Assembly: GCA_030447785.1 (NCBI GenBank)
Contig: JAUJOF010000007.1
Span: 87,246 to 151,245, forward strand
Length of the DNA stretch: 64,000 nt
Direction: 5' to 3'
Origin: Solirubrobacteraceae bacterium
GTDB taxonomy: Bacteria; Actinomycetota; Thermoleophilia; Solirubrobacterales; Solirubrobacteraceae
Position 1 is the first letter of the stretch, and every line of letters begins with the position of its first letter. Shown in pieces: positions 7,963 through 17,138 of this stretch. The notes below the pieces were generated by a model. It was not told the origin of the DNA. It worked only from the letters and a program-made list of their open reading frames with translations, and made no database searches. The position numbers and the translations under genes are program-made.

Positions 7963-8535
7963 CTAGCGCCGTGCGCGCCGGCCGAAGTGCGTCGTGTAGG
8001 TGGCCGCCCCAGCGTCCCCCACCGAGCGCGGCGCGCCCAGCGCGATGCCGATGCCCAGGTGGCGGAAGCGCCGGTTCAGGATGTTGCGCTTGTGGCCCGG
8101 GCTGTTCATCCACGAGCGCACGATCTCCCGCGGCGTCGCCCGTCCGCCCGAGCCCCAGGCCAGGTTCTCCCCTACCGACCAGCTCGCGGTGCGGACCAGG
8201 TAGCCGGTGCGCTCGCGGATGCGCTCCACGAGGCCGCGTCCGTCGGGCCCCTCGTGTGCGAAGAAACGCTCGTTGACCATCCTCTCGGAGTAGGCGCGCG
8301 CCGAGCGCTCGAGCTGGCGGCTGCGCGTGAGCGCGCCGCGCCCGCGGTCGCGCCGCTCCTGGTTGAGCAGGCACAGCGTCGCGCTGCGCGCACGGCTCAG
8401 GTCGCTCGCCGAGGCGGGCACCGTGTCGGCACCCCGGCAGCCGCCGGCGGCCTGGGCTGGAGCGGCGGTGGCGGCCGGAGCGAGGACGACGAGGAGAGCA
8501 AGGAGGGCGGCGAGGAGGAGTCGGGTGGTGGGCAT
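7963..8535 (-). CDS. Secreted CAP-domain (SCP/PR1) protein
   Basis: The 190-aa protein begins with a signal peptide: a long Leu/Ala hydrophobic stretch (LLLAALLALLVVLAPAA) followed by an AxA-type cleavage region near residue 27. The rest is a CAP domain with the typical LCLLNQERRDRG, FAHEGPDGRG, VGENLAWGSG and SWMNSPGHKRNIL motifs, including the conserved His and Glu residues of the cavity. Bacterial CAP proteins are exported and their role is mostly unknown, with suggested lipid or cell-wall binding. GGGGGAT before the ATG is a plausible ribosome-binding site. Two Cys residues flank the first helix and may form a disulfide. Confidence 0.9.
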   Translation of the reverse strand: MPTTRLLLAALLALLVVLAPAATAAPAQAAGGCRGADTVPASASDLSRARSATLCLLNQERRDRGRGALTRSRQLERSARAYSERMVNERFFAHEGPDGRGLVERIRERTGYLVRTASWSVGENLAWGSGGRATPREIVRSWMNSPGHKRNILNRRFRHLGIGIALGAPRSVGDAGAATYTTHFGRRARR

Positions 8536-8734
8536 ATCCCCCGGATCGGCCCTTGCCGCCCACCGCCTCCATTGCCCCGGCCGTCAGTGGACGGATGACC
8601 CAACCTCAACGCTCGCACGGTTTCGATCGGCCCTCTTCCATCCGGACGTGGTATCCCACTCAGGAGGCGCCAAGACATCGCCAAGTGCGGCTGGTGTGCG
8701 CCAATTGCCATGCATCCGTACATTCCTTCGTCGG

Positions 8735-8808
8735 CGGGGCGTAGCGCAGCCTGGTAGCGCGTCTGCTTTGGGAGCAGAAGGTCGTCGGTTCGAATCCGGC
8801 CGCCCCGA
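8735..8808 (+). tRNA. tRNA-Pro (anticodon TGG)
   Basis: The 7-bp acceptor stem CGGGGCG/CGCCCCG, a D arm, the anticodon loop TTTGGGA and the T loop GGTTCGAATCC are all present. The 3' CCA is not encoded. Confidence 0.95.
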
Positions 8809-8813
8809 TTCCC

Positions 8814-8887
8814 GCCCCCGTAGCTCAGCTGGATAGAGCGGCGGCCTTCTAAGCCGCGGGTCGCAGGTTCGAGTCCTGCCGGGGGCG
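8814..8887 (+). tRNA. tRNA-Arg (anticodon TCT)
   Basis: Acceptor GCCCCCG/CGGGGGC, anticodon loop CTTCTAA between GCGGC and GCCGC, and T loop TTCGAGT are complete. It follows tRNA-Pro by five bases, so both probably come from one transcript. CCA is not encoded. Confidence 0.95.
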
Positions 8888-9203
8888 CTGCGAAGGGGCT
8901 GCACGCCGGGCGCTTTCGCCTCTCCCGACCACGTGTTCTCGGGTCGAGCGCAGGAGCGGGCCGGTCTGTTATGCCAAGTACCGCCCTGGTCGATGGGCGG
9001 CGGGTGAAAAGAAGGTCGGGAACCGCATCGCCCCCCGCCGTCCTCCCGCGCACCCCGAGCGACGCTGGGACGAGTCCAGCAGCGCGGCATAGCACGAGAC
9101 GACTCCAGCCCCGGATGCGGGCGGGGGGGCGGCGGGGCGCTGGTGTGGCGGCTTCTTCGCGCGACCAGCTACGCCCTCGCGGTCAACACGACGGGGGGCG
9201 ACC
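8888..9203. other. 316-bp stretch without a supported gene
   Basis: This region lies between the tRNA pair and the 84-aa gene. I see no convincing coding frame, RNA or clear terminator in it. Confidence 0.4.
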
Positions 9204-9458
9204 TCATCTGAGGAGCCGGTCATCCAGCGGGGGCCCGGATTCACTGGCCCGCGGGGGCGGGGTGAACTCGCGTTCCGCCAGATCGTGATCCTCCAGGCCA
9301 TGCATGTGCTGACCCGGATAGAACCGGCTGGGCGGGGGCTCCTGCTTCAGGACCCATCTCCAGGGACCGGGGAACAGGAGCGCTTGCAGCAGGCCGAGGA
9401 GTCCGCCGCTCCGCGACTTCTGGGGCGGATAATCCGGGGGTCGGTCCGGTTCGACCAT
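9204..9458 (-). CDS. Small Pro-rich hypothetical protein (84 aa)
   Basis: Not a family I recognise. The protein has a proline-rich start (VEPDRPPDYPPQK), a short hydrophobic centre (GGLLGLLQALLFPG) and an acidic/basic tail rich in His, Asp and Pro. The start at 9458 is chosen because GGAGGT lies seven bases upstream; an alternative ATG two codons earlier would be too close to it. This is one of the clearest Shine-Dalgarno sites in the window. It lies downstream of the haloperoxidase on the same strand but beyond a hairpin terminator, so it is probably a separate unit. Confidence 0.65.
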   Translation of the reverse strand: MVEPDRPPDYPPQKSRSGGLLGLLQALLFPGPWRWVLKQEPPPSRFYPGQHMHGLEDHDLAEREFTPPPRASESGPPLDDRLLR

Positions 9459-9585
9459 CAACATCACCTCCTGGCGTGCATCTACCCGCCAGGCGGCGAA
9501 GCCATGCCAAAGCTGCGGCCACGTGCGACGCCCTGCTGCGCCCGCCACGCCGCCGCGACCACGCCGATTCGGAATCAACCATCTG

Positions 9586-9611
9586 GGCGCCCCGGCGTCG
9601 GCCGGGGCGCC
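9586..9611 (-). terminator. Hairpin terminator after haloperoxidase gene
   Basis: A perfect 11-bp stem (GGCGCCCCGGC / GCCGGGGCGCC) closes a 4-base loop GTCG, 20 bases past the haloperoxidase stop. No T run follows on the minus strand, so termination may need other factors. Confidence 0.6.
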
Positions 9612-9631
9612 TCTTTGGCAGATGCGGTCCC

Positions 9632-11140
9632 TCAGATCGTCACGGTGTTCCCGTCGAAGGTCTGAACGGTGAACCAGAAGTCCTCGTTGTAGGTTTCCTT
9701 CTGCTCCTCGAGGATCCCGAGGGCGACCCGCTCGCCGAGGCGTATCGACTCCGTGTAGTCCGTGAGCCAATGGACGCCGCCCATGTTGCGTCCGATCGCG
9801 ATGTTCGCGGCGATCTTGTTCAGCTCGCCGCCGACCGTGAGCCTGTCCTTGTCCTTCCCCGTGTAGTTCTCCAGCTTGGTGCCGTCCTGGTTGGGGACCT
9901 TCGGGTCTGGGACGGGGTGGGACTCGTCGAACCATGCCTTGAGGATCGTCACGCACGCCCCGGCCACCGTGGCGTGCCCGGCCCCGTAGGCGGGGTGGGT
10001 GGGCGAGCCCTCGGGGAAGGCCTGGGGCAGGAGGTAGTGCTTCGTGCCCTTGAAGACGCGGGCCAGCGCCTCCGAGTCGAGGACCTGGGGATGGATCGGG
10101 TAGTCGGCCTTCTTGGTCTTCTCGTTGTGGATGCGCCCGCCGAAGACCTCCGGGCGCAGACGGCGGTGGACGACCCACTTCTGGAACCAGACCGCCTTGA
10201 GCGCCCGCGTGGCCACCTCGGTCACGAGGCTGAGGATGTGCGGCCCTCCGAAGGTGGCGAAGCCGTCCTGCGTCTCGGAGGCGACGTAGGGGTTTCCCGG
10301 GTCGACGGGGGCCTTCAGGTTTTGCAGCAGATAGAGGCAGGCGTTCAGGTAGGCCTCGTAGAGCTGGTCGAAGTGGACGTAGTGGGCGAGGTCGCGGCCG
10401 TTGCGGATGTAACGCCGCGTCTCGGTGTCGATCTTGTCCGTGCCGGCCAGTTCGGCGCCGTTCTGCGCACCGAGCCAGGCGTCGTAGTCGGTGAGGTAGT
10501 CCACCTTTGGCTGGACCGTCTGCTGGCGGTTGGTCACCCTGAGCGTCCCGTACTGGAAATCGCGAAGCAGGAACTGCGAGATGTAGGGCCCGACGCCGTC
10601 CCCCGGCGAGGTGCCGCGAAACAGCGTCTTGGGCGTGACCTTCCCGTCCGCGTCCTTGGCGCCGAAGAAGTCGGTGAGACCCGAGAGCTCCTTGGCCGCC
10701 TCGGAGGCGAGGCTGTCCTTCTCATAGTCGGTGAAGCGCACGTCGCGCAGGAGGGCCATCCAGTAGAGCTCGACCATCTCCGCGGCGTTCTCCGCGCTGG
10801 CAAAGCGCGGTGCGGGCCGGATGGCGAGCGATTGCGCGTCCGGCCCCTCGAGGTCGAACGCCAGGCCGGCCTGGGGGCTGGTCAGCTTGCGCGGCCCGGC
10901 GAGCGGGATCTCCTCGAAGTGCTCGGGCTGCGTGCTGTTGAGGGCTCTGACCATCGCGCGGTAGGGGCCGGGCTCGACCTCGCCGAGTTTGTCGTGCGGA
11001 AGCCCCTTGCTGTAGTTGGCGATCCGGTTGGGGTAGGTGGTCTCGTCCCCGTTGCTGCGCTGCTCGGGGTGGGGGCGCAGGAAGGCCGCTTCGGCGGCGG
11101 CCTCCCTGAGCCGGCGTGCTGCCAAGCGCCGCGAGTGCAT
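9632..11140 (-). CDS. Vanadium-dependent haloperoxidase (PAP2 superfamily)
   Basis: Vanadium haloperoxidases use hydrogen peroxide to oxidise bromide, iodide or chloride and halogenate organic substrates. The 502-aa protein shows the vanadate pocket in order: Lys321 and Arg329 in KWVVHRRLRPE, His389 in HPAYGAGHATVAG (Ala where algal enzymes often have Ser), and Arg451/His457 in GRNMGGVHWLTD. The K-x7-RP spacing is that of bromoperoxidases. There is no signal peptide. AAAAAGGAGA upstream of the ATG is a strong ribosome-binding site. An ECF sigma gene lies 139 bp upstream on the same strand, suggesting it is a target. Halide preference cannot be read from sequence. Confidence 0.93.
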   Translation of the reverse strand: MHSRRLAARRLREAAAEAAFLRPHPEQRSNGDETTYPNRIANYSKGLPHDKLGEVEPGPYRAMVRALNSTQPEHFEEIPLAGPRKLTSPQAGLAFDLEGPDAQSLAIRPAPRFASAENAAEMVELYWMALLRDVRFTDYEKDSLASEAAKELSGLTDFFGAKDADGKVTPKTLFRGTSPGDGVGPYISQFLLRDFQYGTLRVTNRQQTVQPKVDYLTDYDAWLGAQNGAELAGTDKIDTETRRYIRNGRDLAHYVHFDQLYEAYLNACLYLLQNLKAPVDPGNPYVASETQDGFATFGGPHILSLVTEVATRALKAVWFQKWVVHRRLRPEVFGGRIHNEKTKKADYPIHPQVLDSEALARVFKGTKHYLLPQAFPEGSPTHPAYGAGHATVAGACVTILKAWFDESHPVPDPKVPNQDGTKLENYTGKDKDRLTVGGELNKIAANIAIGRNMGGVHWLTDYTESIRLGERVALGILEEQKETYNEDFWFTVQTFDGNTVTI

Positions 11141-11160
11141 GCTCGACGTCTCCTTTTTCG

Positions 11161-11176
11161 GCCAAGGCTCCTTGGC
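11161..11176. promoter_or_regulatory. Palindrome upstream of haloperoxidase gene
   Basis: GCCAAGG-CT-CCTTGGC has perfect 7-base arms and ends 21 bases before the haloperoxidase ATG, just outside its ribosome-binding site. A second hairpin, GGCGGCC-GCTGC-GGCCGCC, follows near 11193-11211. Either could be an operator or leader hairpin; neither is proven. Confidence 0.4.
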
Positions 11177-11279
11177 GTTCTGGTGCGTGAGTGGCGGCCG
11201 CTGCGGCCGCCCTGGATGTCAGACAGAGCAGCGCGGAGCAGGTCTGATACCGACGCGACCGCCGGCTCACGGACACCAA

Positions 11280-11894
11280 CTAGCCTCGGGCGCGCTCCCT
11301 CAGGCCCAGGTGCTCGACGGCCCGGCTCAGCCTCTGGAGGGCGCGCGCTCGAGTCGGACCGATGCTGCCGATGGGCATGTCGAGGGCTGCGCCGATCTCC
11401 TCGTAGCTCGGCGCGGGGTCGGCCATGAGCATGCGCAGCAGTGCCCGGTCACGGTCGCTCAGGCGCGCGAAGGCCGTCCACAGCGCGGCGTCGCGCTCCT
11501 GTGCGAGCAGTGCGCTGTCGTGGGCGGGGGCATCATCGGCGGGCTCGGGCAGCTCGTCGCCGTGGGGGACGAGCTGAGCGGAGCGCCGCAGGACCCTCAG
11601 GCATTCGCGGCGGGCCGTGGTCGCAAGCCAGGCGCCTACTCGGGCCGGTTCGTCGAGCCGGTCGAGGTGCTCCACCAGGCGCAACCAGCTGGTCTGGGCC
11701 ACGTCGGCGGCGTCCGCATCGCCGAGCCGGTGCGCCCGGGTCACCGCCCACACGAGGCCACCGAACTCGTCGACGAGCTCCTGCCAGGCATGCTCGTCGC
11801 CGGACGCCGCGCCCTCGACGAGTTCGCGGATCGCGTGGGAGGTCAGACGGGCGCGAGCGTCGGTTCTCGCGTCCCGCATCAGCAGGCTTGTCAT
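11280..11894 (-). CDS. ECF-type RNA polymerase sigma factor
   Basis: The 204-aa protein has sigma region 2 (EFGGLVWAVTRAHRL then ADVAQTSWLRLVEHLDRL) and region 4 (LSDRDRALLRMLMADPAPSYEEIGAALDMPIGSIGPTRARALQRL), the layout of a group 4 sigma factor. It should direct polymerase to a small set of promoters. The ATG follows GGAGGGG by about five bases. No anti-sigma gene is adjacent, which is unusual; the BTAD-AAA protein or the small 84-aa protein might take that part, but this is a guess. It lies between the haloperoxidase gene (same strand) and the divergent cyclooxygenase-like gene, so it may control both. Confidence 0.92.
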   Translation of the reverse strand: MTSLLMRDARTDARARLTSHAIRELVEGAASGDEHAWQELVDEFGGLVWAVTRAHRLGDADAADVAQTSWLRLVEHLDRLDEPARVGAWLATTARRECLRVLRRSAQLVPHGDELPEPADDAPAHDSALLAQERDAALWTAFARLSDRDRALLRMLMADPAPSYEEIGAALDMPIGSIGPTRARALQRLSRAVEHLGLRERARG

Positions 11895-12113
11895 CTCAAC
11901 CCCTCCATGGGCCCTTTGGGAAGCACGACGGGCACTGTCCGGCGGGGGCGTTGGCGTGGGCTTGGAGAAAGGTTTCCGAGATCCTGGCGTAAACCTGGAA
12001 TGCCGCGTATCAGGACGCCGGGGGCCGCCTCCTATCGGCATGAGGACGTTCCGATCGAAGAGGAAGAAAAAGCTTTGGCACGGCAACGCTCGGTCCTGGT
12101 AGAGCTTCCAGGC

Positions 12114-13682
12114 ATGAGGACGGCCACCCGCAAGACCGCCAAGGACGGGCTCGCGAACCGGGCGGAGTTCCTGTTCACCACTCGCTTCGAGCCGTTCTGG
12201 AACCTGGTCCAGGCCAACGGCTTGCTCAGGCGCATGGCGAACGGCCGCCTCGTGGACCGTGCGATCGCGAAGGTGCCCCCGCGCCCGGATCCGCTGAGCA
12301 CGAGGGCCCCCTACACCTCCTGGGCCTCGCTCACCGACCGGCGCTACGACGGGCGCCACCTCGGGCCGGTGCTCGACGGGCTCGACAACCTGCCCAGCCC
12401 CGAGCGAACCGCCGAGCTGTTCCGCCGATCGGCCGAGACGGTCCTGTGCCCGAAGTCGACCGTCCTGTTCGCCTATTTCGCGCAGTGGTTCACGGACGGC
12501 TTCCTGCGCAGCGACCGGGCGCAGGAGCCCGATCCGAGGAAGAACGAATCCACGCACGAGATCGATCTGTGCCAGATCTACGGCCTGACCGAGCAGGCGA
12601 CCGAGGAGCTACGCGCGGGTGAGCTGGGTCTTCTGAAGAGCCAGACGCTCAACGGCGAGGAGTTCCCCCCCTACCTGTACGCCGACGGCACGAAGCGCTT
12701 TCCCTCCATCACGGTGGCCAGGGAGGAGCAGGTCCCCGCAGAGCGCAGGGGCGACCTGTTCGCGATCGGCACCGACACGGCGAACGTCCAGATCGGCCAC
12801 GTGCTGCTCAACGTGCTGTTCCTGCGCGAGCACAACCGCCTCGCCAGGGAGCTGGGCCGCGAGCACCCGACGTGGGACGACGAGCGGCTGTTCCAGACCG
12901 CGCGCAACATCCTCATCGTCGTCCTGATCAAGATCGTGATCGAGGAGTACATCAACCACATCACTCCCTACCTGTTCCGTTTCTTCCTGGATGGGACGAG
13001 CGGTCACCAGCGCGCGCGGTGGATGCGCACGAACCGAATGGCCAGCGAGTTCAACCTGCTCTACCGCTGGCACAGCCTGATTCCTTCGAGCCTGACGGTC
13101 GGTGGGCGCCAGCGGACGATCGAGCAGACCGCGTTCAATCCCGCGCTCGTGGTCGAGCACGGTCTCGGGCGACTGTTCGAGGAGGCAGCGAGCCAGCCCG
13201 CGGGGCGCGTCGGCCTGTTCAACACGGATCCCTACCTGCTCGCTGCCGAGGCCAGCAGCATCAGGAAGGGCCGTGCCGTCGCGCTGGCCCCCTACAACGA
13301 CTACCGCGAGCACTGCCGCTTCCCGCGCGTCACCGACTTCGATCAGATCTCCAGCGACCCCCGGGTCCGAGACGGGCTGCGTTCGTGCTACCAGCGCGTC
13401 GAGCGCATCGAGTTCTACGTCGGGCTCTTTGCCGAGGACCCGCGCCCCAGCTCGGTGCTCCCCTCGCTCATCGGGCGGATGGTCGGCGTCGACGCCTTCT
13501 CACAGGCGCTGACCAATCCCCTCCTGGCCCCGCGGGTGTTCCATCCCCGCACGTTCTCGCCGCTGGGCTGGAACACGATCCGCACCACGCGCAACCTCTC
13601 GGACCTCCTGCATCGCAACGTGCCCGCGCGTGACCGTCCGTATCTCGTGACCATGACGAGAACCGACTGGCGCAGGCGATGA
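12114..13682 (+). CDS. Cyclooxygenase-like animal heme peroxidase family protein
   Basis: The 522-aa protein resembles prostaglandin H synthases and related bacterial fatty-acid dioxygenases. Matching segments are FAYFAQWFTDGF, HEIDLCQIYGL, EHNRLARELGREHPTWDDE, LFQTARNILIVVLIKIVIEE and SEFNLLYRWHSLIP. Tyr317 and His320 of LYRWH match the catalytic Tyr and proximal heme His. The distal His of cyclooxygenases is replaced by Asp128. There is no signal peptide or EGF domain. The start is uncertain: ATG 12114 is chosen, with an in-frame ATG at 12000. Its stop overlaps the next gene by ATGA. The ECF sigma gene diverges from it across about 220 bp. Confidence 0.9.
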   Translation: MRTATRKTAKDGLANRAEFLFTTRFEPFWNLVQANGLLRRMANGRLVDRAIAKVPPRPDPLSTRAPYTSWASLTDRRYDGRHLGPVLDGLDNLPSPERTAELFRRSAETVLCPKSTVLFAYFAQWFTDGFLRSDRAQEPDPRKNESTHEIDLCQIYGLTEQATEELRAGELGLLKSQTLNGEEFPPYLYADGTKRFPSITVAREEQVPAERRGDLFAIGTDTANVQIGHVLLNVLFLREHNRLARELGREHPTWDDERLFQTARNILIVVLIKIVIEEYINHITPYLFRFFLDGTSGHQRARWMRTNRMASEFNLLYRWHSLIPSSLTVGGRQRTIEQTAFNPALVVEHGLGRLFEEAASQPAGRVGLFNTDPYLLAAEASSIRKGRAVALAPYNDYREHCRFPRVTDFDQISSDPRVRDGLRSCYQRVERIEFYVGLFAEDPRPSSVLPSLIGRMVGVDAFSQALTNPLLAPRVFHPRTFSPLGWNTIRTTRNLSDLLHRNVPARDRPYLVTMTRTDWRRR

Positions 13683-16600
13683 GCACCCGCCTCGCCGAGG
13701 ACGCCGCTCCCCTGACCACCTCGCTCGTCGCACCCCTGAGGATCGAGCTGCTCGGCGAGCTGCGCGTGGAGATCGCCGGCCGCAACGTCACCGCGCAGCT
13801 GCCCGGGCGGCAGGGTCGGGCCCTGCTTGCCTCCCTCGTCCTCAACCGCCCCCGTCCCCTCGACCGCGACGAGCTGGCCCACGTCCTGTGGCCGTGCGCG
13901 TCTCCGGCCGCCCCCGAAGCAGCCCTCAGCAGTGTGCTGGCCAAGGTCCGGCGAGCGCTGGGACCCGACCTGATCACCGGGCGCGGTTCACTCGTCCTGC
14001 AGCTTCCGCCCGGGGCCGAGGTCGACGTCCACGACGCCGACGAGCAGACCGAGCACGCCGAGCGCGCCCTGGCCGACCACGATCCCGCGACCGCCCTTTC
14101 CGCGGCCCAGGCCGCGCTGGCGCTGCTCGTCCAGCCCCTCCTTTCCGGCCACCAGGGCGAATGGCTCGAGACCTGGCGCGGACACCTGGGCGAGCTGGAG
14201 CGACGGGCCCTCGAGGCCGCGGCGCGAGCGGGCGTCGAGCTGGGGGGAGACAAGCTCGCCGCAGCCGAGCGCGCGGCCGGCGCGCTGATCGAGCGACAGC
14301 CCTTCCGGGAGGGGGGCTACGCGCTGCTGATGGAGGCCCAGGCGCGCCGCGGAGACGTCGCGGAGGCCCTGCGCACCTTCGAGCGCGTGCGGGTGCTCCT
14401 GCGTGAAGAGCTTGGCGCCCGCCCGTCCGCCGCGCTGATGAGCCTGCACGGCCGCCTGTTGCACGAGAGCCCACCGGCGCCGCCACCGGTGGCGCCCGTG
14501 GCCGGGCCCAGCGTCGTCCCCTTGCCGGCGATCACCCCCGCGATGGTCGACGGCGCGTTCGTCGGCCGCGAGCCGTGCGTGGCGCGGCTGCGCTCACGCT
14601 GGCGAGAGAGCTGCGCGGGGCAGACGCGATTGGTGCTGCTCGTCGGTGAGGCCGGCGTGGGCAAGACCCGTCTGGCGGCCCAGTTCGCCGAGGAGGTCCA
14701 CGCCGATGGCGCAGCGGTGCTCTACGGGCGCGCCGACGAGGACGCCCTTCTTCCCCACCAGCCGTTCGTCGAGGCTCTCCGCCACCTGCTCGCGCACGGG
14801 GGGGCAGACTTCGCGGGGGACGCGGAGCGCGAGCGCCCCGTGCTCAGCCGCCTCCTGCCCGATTTCGCTCCACGCGTCGACTCGACCGCCGCGCCCACCG
14901 TCGTCGACGACGAGACGCTGCGCTACCGGCTCTTCGAGGCGGTCGTCGCCCTCGTCAACCGTGCGGGGCGCCGGTGGCCGCTGCTGCTGGTCCTCGACGA
15001 CCTGCATTGGGCCGACAAGCCGACGCTGCTGCTCCTGCGCCATCTGCTTCGCCACCCCCAGCTTGCGAACGTGCTCGTCCTAGGCACGTTCCGCCACGTC
15101 GAGGTGGGCGGCGACCACCCTCTGGTCGACCTGCTGGCCGACCTTCGCAGGGAGCGGCGCTACGACCGTCTGAGCCTCGACGGCCTCGACGAGAGCGACA
15201 CCCAGGCGCTGGTCGCCGACCGCCTGGGGAGGGACGTCACCCCGGGCTTCGTCCGGCGCCTGCGCGAGCAGACCGAGGGCAACGCCTTCTTCATCGAGGA
15301 GACGCTGCGTGCCCTGCTCGACTCCGAGCTGCCCATCGAGGAGGCGGCGACCGAGGAGGCCCTGGAGCGGCTGGGAGTCCCCGAGGGCGTTGCCGAGGTC
15401 ATCGCCCGCCGCGTGCGCCATCTCTCGCCTCTCGGGGCCGAGGTACTGACCGCCGCCTCGGTCGTCGGGCGGGACTTCCGTCTGGGCGTCGTCGAGCAAC
15501 TCGTCGACGCCGCCCCCGAGCAGGTCATGTCCGCGCTGGAGGAGAGCATGGCCGGCGGGCTCGTGCTCGAGGTGTCCGAGCGCATCGACGTGTTCGCGTT
15601 CTCTCACGCCCTCGTGCGCGAGGTCCTCTACAGCAACCTCACCGCGAGCCGCCGCGTTCGCCTGCACCACCGCGTGGCCGAGGCCCTCGAGGGGCTCGCA
15701 AGTCGCGAAACCGTCAACCCCGCCGAGCTTGCCCACCACTTTCACCTCGCGCGTCACCTCGCCGGGCCCGGCCCGGCCCGGCGCTACGCGCTCGCCGCGG
15801 GCCAGCGCGCTACCGACCTGCTCGCCTATGAGGAGGCCGCCGAGCATTTCCGCCGGGCTCTGACGCTCTTCGAGGACGACGACGAGGCGGGGCGCTGCGA
15901 GGCGCTTCTGGCCCTCGGGCGTGTCCAGTGGCACGCCGGCGACGACCAGGCCCGCAGCACCTTCCTGACCGCCGCGGACTGTGCGGCCAGGCGGGGCGCG
16001 GCTGAGCAGCTCGCGCGGGCCGCCCTGGGGCTAGGCACCCGGTACTGGGAGGCGGGTTACGCGGGCTCGCGCTACCGCGAGCTGCTGGAGGAGGCCGTCG
16101 CCGCGCTCGACCCCACCGACAGCCCGCTGCACGCCCTCCTGCTCGCCCGGCTGGCCGAGAACCTCGCCTTCCCCACAGAGCACGAGCGGGCCACCGCCCT
16201 GAGCGCCGAGGCCGTCGCCATGGCACGACGGCTGGGCGACCCGGATGTGCTGGTCGCCGCGCTCCTGGCTCGCCACGTCACGCTGCTCGACCTGCGCCAC
16301 CTCGACGAGCGCCTCTCGCTGAGCGACGAGCTCATGCACCTCGACAGCGGCCATCGTGAGCTGTCGGCCGAGCGCCACCAGTGGCGGCTCTACGACCTCC
16401 TCGAGGCCGGCGACCTCGAGGAGGCCGCACGCGAGCAACTCCAGCTCGAGGCGCTGGCCAAGGAGTTGCGCCAGCCGCTCTTCGACAGCATCGCGGTGGG
16501 CTGGCGGGGGACCCTGGCTGAGCTGGCCGGGGATGTCGAGCTGGCCGAGCGCTGCGCGGAGGAGTGTCTGCGCCACGGGCAGCGCGCTTCCACGCAGGAC

Positions 16601-17122
16601 GCCGTGAGCACCTGGGCTGCGAAGCTCCTCATGCTGCGCCGGCGCCAGGGTCGCCTCGCCGAGCTCACGCCGATCGCCGAGCGCCTTGCCCGCGGTGGTG
16701 CGCGCGGGACGGGATGGCCCAGCGCTCTCGCGCTCATGCACGCCGAGGCCGGCGACGAGGACGCGGCCCGAGCGATCTACGAGGGCGAGCTGGCCGCGGG
16801 CACGGATGCGCTCGCCCACGGGATGTTCTGGCTGACGACCGTGGCCCTTCTCAGCGAGCTGTGCGCGAAGCTGGGCGACACCGGGCGGGCCCGGCACCTC
16901 TACGCCGCCCTCAGCCCACACGCGCATCGCAACGTCGTCGTCGCCTACTCGTCCTTCTGGGGCCCCGTCGAGGGCTACCTCGCGCTGCTGGCCGGCACCT
17001 GGGGCGACCGGGCGCTGGCGACGCGACACGTGCGCTCCGCGCTCGGGCGGACCCGCGCCATGAACGCCCCGCTGCTCACGGCGGAGCTCGAGGAACGCCA
17101 CCGCCACCTACTCACGACGTAG
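13679..17122 (+). CDS. SARP/BTAD - AAA ATPase - TPR transcriptional regulator (1147 aa)
   Basis: This is a large AfsR-like signal-transducing regulator. Residues 20-105 form an OmpR-type winged helix and 110-260 a BTAD helical domain, the SARP combination that activates secondary-metabolite genes in actinobacteria. A Pro-rich linker (265-290) leads to an AAA/STAND-type ATPase with Walker A GEAGVGKT (323-330) and Walker B LLLVLDD (435-441), and the C-terminal 500 residues are Ala/Leu-rich TPR-like helices. No C-terminal LuxR domain is present. The ATGA overlap with the cyclooxygenase-like gene implies coupled translation, so it most likely governs that gene and its neighbours. Its ligand is unknown. 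Confidence 0.93.
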   Translation: MSTRLAEDAAPLTTSLVAPLRIELLGELRVEIAGRNVTAQLPGRQGRALLASLVLNRPRPLDRDELAHVLWPCASPAAPEAALSSVLAKVRRALGPDLITGRGSLVLQLPPGAEVDVHDADEQTEHAERALADHDPATALSAAQAALALLVQPLLSGHQGEWLETWRGHLGELERRALEAAARAGVELGGDKLAAAERAAGALIERQPFREGGYALLMEAQARRGDVAEALRTFERVRVLLREELGARPSAALMSLHGRLLHESPPAPPPVAPVAGPSVVPLPAITPAMVDGAFVGREPCVARLRSRWRESCAGQTRLVLLVGEAGVGKTRLAAQFAEEVHADGAAVLYGRADEDALLPHQPFVEALRHLLAHGGADFAGDAERERPVLSRLLPDFAPRVDSTAAPTVVDDETLRYRLFEAVVALVNRAGRRWPLLLVLDDLHWADKPTLLLLRHLLRHPQLANVLVLGTFRHVEVGGDHPLVDLLADLRRERRYDRLSLDGLDESDTQALVADRLGRDVTPGFVRRLREQTEGNAFFIEETLRALLDSELPIEEAATEEALERLGVPEGVAEVIARRVRHLSPLGAEVLTAASVVGRDFRLGVVEQLVDAAPEQVMSALEESMAGGLVLEVSERIDVFAFSHALVREVLYSNLTASRRVRLHHRVAEALEGLASRETVNPAELAHHFHLARHLAGPGPARRYALAAGQRATDLLAYEEAAEHFRRALTLFEDDDEAGRCEALLALGRVQWHAGDDQARSTFLTAADCAARRGAAEQLARAALGLGTRYWEAGYAGSRYRELLEEAVAALDPTDSPLHALLLARLAENLAFPTEHERATALSAEAVAMARRLGDPDVLVAALLARHVTLLDLRHLDERLSLSDELMHLDSGHRELSAERHQWRLYDLLEAGDLEEAAREQLQLEALAKELRQPLFDSIAVGWRGTLAELAGDVELAERCAEECLRHGQRASTQDAVSTWAAKLLMLRRRQGRLAELTPIAERLARGGARGTGWPSALALMHAEAGDEDAARAIYEGELAAGTDALAHGMFWLTTVALLSELCAKLGDTGRARHLYAALSPHAHRNVVVAYSSFWGPVEGYLALLAGTWGDRALATRHVRSALGRTRAMNAPLLTAELEERHRHLLTT

Positions 17123-17138
17123 CGTGCCGGCACCGGTC

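Noticed and set aside
11900-12113. ECF-type promoters between the sigma gene and the cyclooxygenase-like gene
   Set aside because: GGAAAC-like and CGTA-like pieces occur, but no pair with consistent spacing could be defended.
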